In this document: positions 6,063-11,173 of the stretch, one piece after another
Layout of the letters: every line of letters starts with the position of its first letter
Numbering within the stretch: the first letter of the stretch is position 1
Source: JBFJVD01 sp041624375
Lineage (GTDB): Bacteria; Chloroflexota; Anaerolineae; Anaerolineales; E44-bin32
Direction of reading: 5' to 3'
NCBI GenBank assembly: GCA_041624375.1
Contig: JBFJVD010000062.1
Coordinates: forward strand, 1-13,032
Length of the DNA stretch: 13,032 bases
Translations under genes and position numbers: made by a program
Notes under the pieces: model-generated
Database searches by the model: none
The model's input: only the letters and a program-made list of their open reading frames with translations
What the model was told of the DNA's origin: nothing

Positions 6063-7502
6063 TCAATAGGCCCGAGCGAAAAGCGCGCGCCGCTGCGCGG
6101 CTTCACCACAAACGATACAGCGGCCGGTCTCACCCTCTGGCTGCTCAAAGGGGATGACGCGGAGGGTGGCGCGGGTGTCTTCTTTGACGCGCGCTTCACA
6201 ATCCGCCCCGCCACACCACCAGACGTCCACCCACATTGATTCGAGCGCCTCTTTCATCGCCTCATAGTCCTCGGGCCTGGCCGTATGGGCTTCATGGAAG
6301 GCAAGCGCACGCTCGTAAAGGCTGTTCTGAACTTCCTGCAGCGTCTCGGCGACAGCTGGAGCGGCAGCTTCGAGGGCAACCGCTCGCTTGCCCTCCCGAC
6401 CGGGGCGATCACGGCGCGCCAGCGTCACCACGCCGCGCTCGACGTCCCTCGGCCCGATCTCGATCCGCAGCGGGATGCCGCGCAGCTCCCAATCATTGAA
6501 CTTAAACCCTGGCGTAACCCCTTCGCGCAAGTCAACATGCAGGCGAACCTCGGTAAGCTCCGCTCTGAGGCGCTCGACACTCTCCAAAACCAGCGAGCGC
6601 TCTTCATCATTCCGGTAGATGGGAACGACCACGACCTGATAGGGAGCCAGCCGCGGTGGCAGCACCAGTCCCTGGTCGTCGCCATGCACCATGATGATGG
6701 CGCCCACGAATCGCGTGGAGAGTCCCCACGACGTGGTCCAGCAGTATTGCAGCTCGTTGTTTTGATCCAGGTACCGGATGTCGAACGCGCGAGAGAAATT
6801 GTCGCCGAGAAAGTGGGACGTGCCAGCTTGCAGGGCGCGGACATCCCCCATCATGGCTTCGATCGAATAGGAGCGCACCGCGCCGGCAAACTTCTCGCTC
6901 TCGCTCTTCAGGCCCATCACAACAGGCACAGCGGCCTCGTTCTCGGCGAAGTCGGCATAGATCTCAAGCATCTGTCGCGTCTCGGCTTCGGCCTCGTCTG
7001 CCGTCGCGTGAGCCGTGTGGCCTTCCTGCCAGTAGAACTCGCTCGTCCGCAGGAAGAGCTTGGTGCGCAGTTCCCAGCGCACAACGCTGTTCCACAGGTT
7101 GATCAATACGGGCAGGTCGCGGTACGACTTAATCCAGCGGGCGTACATGTGCCCGATAATCGTCTCCGAGGTCGGCCGGACGACCAGCGGCTCCTCCAGC
7201 TCCTGGCCACCGGCGTGCGTCACAACCGCCAGCTCCGGCGAGAAGCCCTCGACGTGCTCCTGTTCCTTCTCAAGGAAGCTCTTCGGGATGAAGAGTGGAA
7301 ACGCCGCATTCACATGGCCGGTGGCCTTAAAACGACGGTCAAGCGCCGCCTGGATGTTCTCCCACAGCGCCCAGCCATAAGGACGGATGACCATCGACCC
7401 GCGCACGGGCGAGTAGTCCGCCAGCTCGGCCCGCAGGACCAGTTGGTTGTACCACTCGGCAAAATCCTTCTCCCGCGACGGGAGTGCCTTCTCATCAGCC
7501 AT
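6063..7502 (-). CDS. proS: Prolyl-tRNA synthetase, archaeal/eukaryotic type
   Basis: This class II aminoacyl-tRNA synthetase charges tRNA(Pro) with proline in the cytoplasm. It has 479 residues, the size of the archaeal-type enzyme, and lacks the editing insertion of the longer bacterial type. Visible signatures are DYSPVRGSMVIRPYG near the start, the VVRPTSETIIGHMYARW block, motif 2 (RWELRTKLFLRTSEFYWQEG), TSHFLGDNFSRAF and motif 3 around GDDQGLVLPPRLAP. An anticodon-binding domain follows (VVVVPIYRN onward). A C-terminal zinc domain has cysteines at 430, 435, 462 and 465 (WWCGGADC and CIVCG), and the chain ends in Tyr, as in the Thermus enzyme where the C-terminal Tyr reaches the active site. 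The ATG at 7502 is fixed by an in-frame stop two codons upstream; AGGAG lies 13 bases before it, a long spacing. The HEAT-repeat gene follows after nine bases. Confidence 0.96.
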   Translation of the reverse strand: MADEKALPSREKDFAEWYNQLVLRAELADYSPVRGSMVIRPYGWALWENIQAALDRRFKATGHVNAAFPLFIPKSFLEKEQEHVEGFSPELAVVTHAGGQELEEPLVVRPTSETIIGHMYARWIKSYRDLPVLINLWNSVVRWELRTKLFLRTSEFYWQEGHTAHATADEAEAETRQMLEIYADFAENEAAVPVVMGLKSESEKFAGAVRSYSIEAMMGDVRALQAGTSHFLGDNFSRAFDIRYLDQNNELQYCWTTSWGLSTRFVGAIIMVHGDDQGLVLPPRLAPYQVVVVPIYRNDEERSLVLESVERLRAELTEVRLHVDLREGVTPGFKFNDWELRGIPLRIEIGPRDVERGVVTLARRDRPGREGKRAVALEAAAPAVAETLQEVQNSLYERALAFHEAHTARPEDYEAMKEALESMWVDVWWCGGADCEARVKEDTRATLRVIPFEQPEGETGRCIVCGEAAQRRALFARAY

Positions 7503-7568
7503 CGATCAAATCAATCTCCTGAATTGCAGTCTCCTGGCGTGGGCGGTGATGCGACCAGGGTTACCGCG

Positions 7569-8654
7569 TCAGCTGTCGGTCAGCCGGCGCTCAACCGCGG
7601 CCGCAACCGGATCGAGCCACACTTGATCGAGCTGCTCCGCCCGGGTCTCCAAGATCGGATCGGGCGAGGCTGCCAGCAGATCCACCCATTCCTGAACAAA
7701 TCGCCACATCAGGGCATGATCCCAGAGCAGCGCCCAATGATCAGGTTCCCAGGCCGATCCTGTCCGTCGGGCCAGCTGCTGCCGATACAATCCGACCATC
7801 TCGGCCGGTTCCAGCGGCAGCTCATCAAACCACCACTCGCTCTTGTTGACGAAGACCAGTAAGTCCAGGATGGCCGGCCCGACGGCGCTCAATTGCCAAT
7901 CATAAACCACCTGCTCCCCGTCTTCGATCACGGCGATGTTCCCGGGCCAGTAATCGCCGTGGAGCAGTGTGTTTGGCACATCCCGCAGTGGGGAGACGAT
8001 GCGGTCGGCTTGAGTCGTAAGCTGCGCCAGGATCCGCATCCGTTCCGGTGCGTTGGCCAGCGGTTCGGGGTGACCTAGCTCAACGATCCTCTCGATGGCA
8101 TGGGCCGCAGCGGTGACATGCACTTCATAGTCGGTCTCAAGGGGACGGCTGAGCCAGGGAAACGCGTTGAGATCCTCGCCAAGCCCCCAGAACCGGTCGT
8201 GGAGCACCGTCAGCCCAGAAATCGCTCGCTCGTAGTGCTCGCGACCCCAACGAGCCGATTCGATGATCGGCCTGAGTTCTTCGAGGATCAGCCAATCGCC
8301 ATTTGCCGATCCGGCGATGAGCTGCGGGGTCTTCAAAGGAAGTTGGGGGGCGAGCATCTGGTAGACGCCCACTTCGCGGCGCCCTGCCCCCGCCAGGCCG
8401 GTTCGGGTGGCGCCGCGCGGTTCCTTCACCACCAGGCGCATGTCCTGTGGACCGTCTGCCCCATCGAACTGGACCAGCATGCCGCGCAGCCGGCCAATCG
8501 AAGGGCGCCGATGGGCGATCGTCAGCGGCTGGGTGCTCGTCACCTGAAGAGCCGTGTCGCCGGTAATGCGGCGCAGGCCGGCCGTCAAATCCGCTCGCGA
8601 GAAGGGCCATTCCCAGGAACCCTCTGCGGGAAGAGCTTCTGTGCCTGGAGTCAT
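7569..8654 (-). CDS. Aminoglycoside phosphotransferase (APH)/choline kinase-like protein
   Basis: This 361-residue protein has a protein-kinase-like fold of the APH/choline kinase family, which transfers phosphate from ATP to small molecules. The visible elements are the nucleotide-binding lysine in LVVKEPRG (K77), a glutamate in GRREVGVYQML (E94), the catalytic loop LLHGDYWPGNI (H232, D234, N239) and the metal-binding aspartate in VYDWQLSAVGPAILDL (D252). The active site thus looks complete. The substrate is not evident; similarity to antibiotic kinases does not imply resistance. The start at 8654 overlaps the stop of the phosphoesterase gene by four bases (ATGA), and proS follows after 66 bases without a terminator. 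This points to a job coupled to the phosphoesterase, for example opposite arms of phosphate handling on a small metabolite (inference). Confidence 0.85.
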   Translation of the reverse strand: MTPGTEALPAEGSWEWPFSRADLTAGLRRITGDTALQVTSTQPLTIAHRRPSIGRLRGMLVQFDGADGPQDMRLVVKEPRGATRTGLAGAGRREVGVYQMLAPQLPLKTPQLIAGSANGDWLILEELRPIIESARWGREHYERAISGLTVLHDRFWGLGEDLNAFPWLSRPLETDYEVHVTAAAHAIERIVELGHPEPLANAPERMRILAQLTTQADRIVSPLRDVPNTLLHGDYWPGNIAVIEDGEQVVYDWQLSAVGPAILDLLVFVNKSEWWFDELPLEPAEMVGLYRQQLARRTGSAWEPDHWALLWDHALMWRFVQEWVDLLAASPDPILETRAEQLDQVWLDPVAAAVERRLTDS

Positions 8655-9280
8655 GCGGGCGCCTTATCTCGAGTGGCTGGCGGCCAGGTGATGCGGCGTG
8701 CGGGGTACACGTTCACAATCCGGGTCTCCTCGAAGAGCGTCTCGGTGACCTCAATATTCCGGGCGACATGGGAATGACCATGCAGCATGAGCTGCGGCTT
8801 GAAGACCCGGATGAGCCGACGAAAGGCATGGAATCCGATGTGCGCGAGATCGTGACCGTCGTGGATGCCATAGGGCGGCGAGTGGGCGATGAAGAGATCG
8901 CAGCCGCGTCCGAAGCGGATTCGGTTGAGCATCAGCTCGGGAAGCAGCGAGGCGATGCGAAGATACATCTCGGCGTCCGTGTACTGGTGACGCCCTTCGG
9001 CTTTGTAGCGCCGGCTGCCCCCCAATCCCAGGATCCGAAGCCCGGCATGTTCGATCAACCGTCCGTCGAGCATCCGCGCTCCCGGCACACGCAATTGATC
9101 TGGATCGTGATTTCCCGGAACATACAGCAGTGGGACATTCAGCGCCGAAACGATGAACTCGAGGTACCAGCCAGGCAAATCGCCGCATCCAACCACGAGG
9201 TCGATGTCGCTGTACCGTTGTTTCGCCCGGGCGCTGTAGACATGGGAAACGACCTTATCGCTCAGAGCCAGGATGCGCAT
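8651..9280 (-). CDS. Calcineurin-like metallophosphoesterase lacking the DxH histidine
   Basis: This 209-residue protein is of the calcineurin-like metallophosphoesterase superfamily, dinuclear-metal phosphate ester hydrolases. The later motifs are present: GCGDLP (D34), VPGNHDP (N57, H58), IAHSPPYG (H133) and LHGHSH (H169, H171). Motif I, usually D-x-H, reads LALSDKVVSH: D8 is kept but the His position is Val. This variant is known to me from related Chloroflexota proteins, so it is probably a subfamily trait rather than decay. The ATG at 9280 is the first possible start because the frame has a TGA two codons before it; GAGGG abuts the ATG directly and GGAGGG lies 20 bases upstream, so the initiation signal is unusual. 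It is the first gene of the operon, with its own promoter about 100 bases upstream. Substrate unknown. Confidence 0.88.
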   Translation of the reverse strand: MRILALSDKVVSHVYSARAKQRYSDIDLVVGCGDLPGWYLEFIVSALNVPLLYVPGNHDPDQLRVPGARMLDGRLIEHAGLRILGLGGSRRYKAEGRHQYTDAEMYLRIASLLPELMLNRIRFGRGCDLFIAHSPPYGIHDGHDLAHIGFHAFRRLIRVFKPQLMLHGHSHVARNIEVTETLFEETRIVNVYPARRITWPPATRDKAPA

Positions 9281-9382
9281 CCCTCACCACGATCCGGGTT
9301 TTCCCTCCGCTCTGCCGGCCGCCTCGGTGGATCTTGCGACACGTGCGCTGGACCTTGGGCGGGGCCTGCGCAGGCTGGTCGA

Positions 9383-9411
9383 ATTATACGGGATGTGAAT
9401 CGGGGGGACAA
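9383..9411 (-). promoter_or_regulatory. Promoter of the phosphoesterase-APH-proS-HEAT operon
   Basis: On the minus strand: -35 TTGTCC (9411-9406), a 17-base spacer and consensus -10 TATAAT (9388-9383). The predicted start point near 9376 gives a leader of about 96 bases. The leader contains a 12-base perfect inverted repeat, GCCTGCGCAGGC, near its 5' end. Confidence 0.78.
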
Positions 9412-9433
9412 ACTGCCGCACTTCCATGTGCAA

Positions 9434-9460
9434 GCGCCGGTCAATGGTCCCGACCGGCGC
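9434..9460 (-). terminator. Hairpin after metK, probable 3' end without T tract
   Basis: A perfect 9-bp stem, GCGCCGGTC with GACCGGCGC, around a 9-base loop stands 28 bases after the metK stop codon. The bases that follow are TTGCAC, so the classical T run is missing. It is the only candidate 3' end between metK and the next promoter. Confidence 0.5.
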
Positions 9461-9488
9461 CCGGAGTCGGCAAGATGAGCGAGCGTCT

Positions 9489-10724
9489 TCAGGCGGGGGA
9501 GACCGCGGGGGCCTCAACGCCGGCTGCGGCGGTGAGCTCCTCGAGCCGGTCGAGGGATTCCCAAGGCAGCTCCAGATCCTCACGCCCGAAATGACCATAG
9601 CTCGCCGTCGGGCGGAAGATCGGCCGGCGCAACTTCAGGTCGCGGATGATCGCGCCTGGACGCAGGTCGAAGACCTGCTCAATCAGCTTGCTGATCTCTG
9701 CATCCGGCAGGCGACCGGTTCCGAATGTCTCGACATTGATTGAAAGCGGATGGGCGACCCCGATCGCGTAGGCAACCTGGATCTCGCAGCGGTCGGCAAG
9801 CCCGGCAGCCACGATGTGCTTCGCCACCCAGCGCGCCGCGTAAGCGCCGGAGCGATCGACCTTGGTGGCATCCTTGCCGCTGAAGCAGCCACCGCCGTGT
9901 CGGCCCATGCCACCGTAGGTATCCACAATAATCTTGCGCCCGGTCAGGCCGGCGTCACCCAGCGGACCCCCGACGACGAAGCGCCCGGTGGGATTAATAA
10001 AGACCTTCATCTCGTCGTCAACGAGCTCGGGCGGCAGAACCGGTCGGATGACCTCCTCCAGCACGCCCTCGCGCAGCGTGGCATTGTCGACATCCGGCGC
10101 GTGCTGCGTGCTGATCAACACCGTGTCGATGCGCTTCGGTTGCCCGTACTCGTACTCGACTGTGACCTGCGACTTTCCATCCGGGCGGATCCAGGGGAGG
10201 ATCTCTTTGCGCCGCACCTTAGCCAGCTGGCGGGCGAGACGATGGGCCTGGTGGATCGGCATGGGCATCAATACATCCGTCTCGTTGCAGGCGAAGCCGA
10301 ACATCATCCCCTGGTCGCCGGCCCCGATCTTGTCGACCTCGTCGTCGGACATCTCGCCATGGCGGGCCTCAAAGGCCTCGTCAACGCCGCGGGCGATATC
10401 TCCGCTCTGTCGGGCGATGGCCACCTGCACGCCACAGGTGTTGCCGTCGAAGCCAAGCTCGCTGCTGTCGAAACCGATCCGAAGGATCGTTTGCCGGGCG
10501 AGGTCATCGAAATTCAGATGTGCGCCGGTCGTGATCTCGCCCAGGAGCAGGACGAATCCGGTCTTGACCGCGGTTTCGCACGCGACGCGCGAGAGGGGGT
10601 CCTGCTCCAAGCAGGCATCCAGCACCGCATCCGAGATCTGGTCACAGATCTTATCCGGATGTCCTTCTGTCACGGACTCGGATGTGAACAGCAGCTTCGG
10701 AGCCGACATGAACGTCGTGGTCAC
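9489..10724 (-). CDS. metK: S-adenosylmethionine synthetase (methionine adenosyltransferase)
   Basis: The enzyme makes S-adenosylmethionine from methionine and ATP in the cytoplasm, in a tetramer of paired dimers. The 411 residues carry the hallmark motifs: FTSESVTEGHPDKICDQ (GHPDK at 21-25), the methionine-binding GAGDQG hexapeptide at 134-139, and the phosphate-binding GGGCFSGKDATKVDRS at 277-292. The frame is intact to a normal C-terminus (RPTASYGHFGR, then a short acidic and Ala/Pro tail). The start is taken as GTG at 10724 because GGGAGG stands six bases upstream. An ATG five codons later (MSAPKLLF) would be too far from that site but remains possible. The gene is preceded by its own promoter, a SAM-I riboswitch and a terminator, so it is repressed by its own product. 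Confidence 0.98.
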   Translation of the reverse strand: MTTTFMSAPKLLFTSESVTEGHPDKICDQISDAVLDACLEQDPLSRVACETAVKTGFVLLLGEITTGAHLNFDDLARQTILRIGFDSSELGFDGNTCGVQVAIARQSGDIARGVDEAFEARHGEMSDDEVDKIGAGDQGMMFGFACNETDVLMPMPIHQAHRLARQLAKVRRKEILPWIRPDGKSQVTVEYEYGQPKRIDTVLISTQHAPDVDNATLREGVLEEVIRPVLPPELVDDEMKVFINPTGRFVVGGPLGDAGLTGRKIIVDTYGGMGRHGGGCFSGKDATKVDRSGAYAARWVAKHIVAAGLADRCEIQVAYAIGVAHPLSINVETFGTGRLPDAEISKLIEQVFDLRPGAIIRDLKLRRPIFRPTASYGHFGREDLELPWESLDRLEELTAAAGVEAPAVSPA

Positions 10725-10741
10725 CAGGATCCTCCCGCATG

Positions 10742-10768
10742 AAAAATGCCCCTTCCCGGAGAAGGGGC
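10742..10768 (-). terminator. SAM-controlled terminator of the metK leader
   Basis: On the minus strand GCCCCTTC pairs perfectly with GAAGGGGC around the loop TCCGG, followed by ATTTTTC. It lies between the SAM-I aptamer and the metK start, 17 bases before the GTG. GAGAGGG in the 3' side of aptamer helix P1 and the bases after it can instead pair with CCCTTCTC of this stem (one bulge), giving the usual antiterminator. Confidence 0.9.
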
Positions 10769-10789
10769 AACGTGGAGTCGACTACCACC

Positions 10790-10902
10790 CTCTCATCTGT
10801 ACAGACGGTCCGTCTGCCGGATTTGGCACCACATCGGGTCCAATCACCCGATAGGTTGCCGAGGCTTCACAGGGCCGGTCCCTCCACCTCTCCGGATAAG
10901 AG
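10790..10902 (-). promoter_or_regulatory. SAM-I (S-box) riboswitch
   Basis: The leader matches the S-box aptamer almost base for base. CTCTTATC (10902-10895) closes helix P1 with GATGAGAG (10797-10790, one G-U). Between them are AGAGGTGGAGGGAC, then GGCCCTGTGAAGCCTCGGCA ending in ACC, a P3 stem (TCGGGT with ACCCGA), and GGTGCCAAATCC leading to the P4 stem GGACCGTCC-like arm. SAM binding stabilises P1 and lets the downstream terminator form, so metK is read only when SAM is low. The family is named from consensus knowledge; no covariance search was run. Confidence 0.96.
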
Positions 10903-10928
10903 CAACTCGTCAATTCGATTGTGGGCGG

Positions 10929-10957
10929 ACTATACCACACGGCTCAGGGACTGTCAA
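10929..10957 (-). promoter_or_regulatory. Promoter of metK
   Basis: On the minus strand: consensus -35 TTGACA (10957-10952), a 17-base spacer, and -10 TATAGT (10934-10929) preceded by TGG. An A/T inverted repeat, ATTTT and AAAAT around CGTGCC, overlaps the upstream edge of the -35 box and could act like an UP element. The predicted start is near 10922, about 20 bases before the riboswitch. Confidence 0.88.
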
Positions 10958-10986
10958 TTTTGGCACGAAAATCGCATCCAGACGCC

Positions 10987-11022
10987 GAGGGTCCGGCACA
11001 GAACTTGTGACAATCGGACCTC
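10987..11022. repeat. Imperfect inverted repeat beside the SpoIID-gene promoter
   Basis: GGTCCG (10990-10995) and CGGACC (11015-11020) form an inverted repeat that extends to GAGG and CTC with one extra base. Its centre-to-centre spacing is 25 bases, and the right arm ends two bases before the plus-strand -35 box. It could be an operator for a dimeric regulator; no family was recognised, and chance is possible at this GC content. Confidence 0.35.
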
Positions 11023-11050
11023 TTGACAGGGGATGGAAAAGCGGCAAGAT
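11023..11050 (+). promoter_or_regulatory. Possible promoter of the SpoIID-LamG gene
   Basis: A consensus -35 box TTGACA (11023-11028) on the plus strand is followed after 16 bases by CAAGAT (11045-11050), a weak -10 with only the key A and the final AT in place. The predicted start near 11057 gives a leader of about 117 bases. It diverges from the metK promoter, 65 bases separating the two -35 boxes. Confidence 0.45.
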
Positions 11051-11083
11051 AGGGGAGATCGGAACCAGCCGGAGTTGAGCTCG

Positions 11084-11119
11084 GGGGCGGAACCGTCCGT
11101 GATGGACGGCAGCGGCCCC
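11084..11119 (+). other. Structured leader hairpin before the SpoIID-LamG gene
   Basis: GGGGC (11084-11088) pairs with GCCCC (11115-11119). Inside it CCGTCC (11093-11098) pairs with GGACGG (11104-11109) around a five-base loop. No T run follows, and no known riboswitch class was recognised. It may only reflect GC-rich sequence. Confidence 0.35.
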
Positions 11120-11173
11120 TGTTGTCGCGCGCCCGAATGTGGGGTGAGTGGACGGGAGCGAACGGACGACTCA

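Noticed and set aside
6285..7862. Plus-strand open frame of 525 codons opposite proS and the APH-like gene
   Set aside because: It crosses the gap between two genes on the other strand, shows no family motif, and is explained by high-GC antisense codons.
9489..10709. metK starting at the ATG at 10709
   Set aside because: Its spacing to GGGAGG would be 21 bases, whereas GTG at 10724 has the ideal six. It is kept as a minor alternative only.
10739..11078. Small plus-strand open frames across the metK leader
   Set aside because: They are antisense to the SAM-I riboswitch and the metK promoter and have no ribosome binding site or domain.
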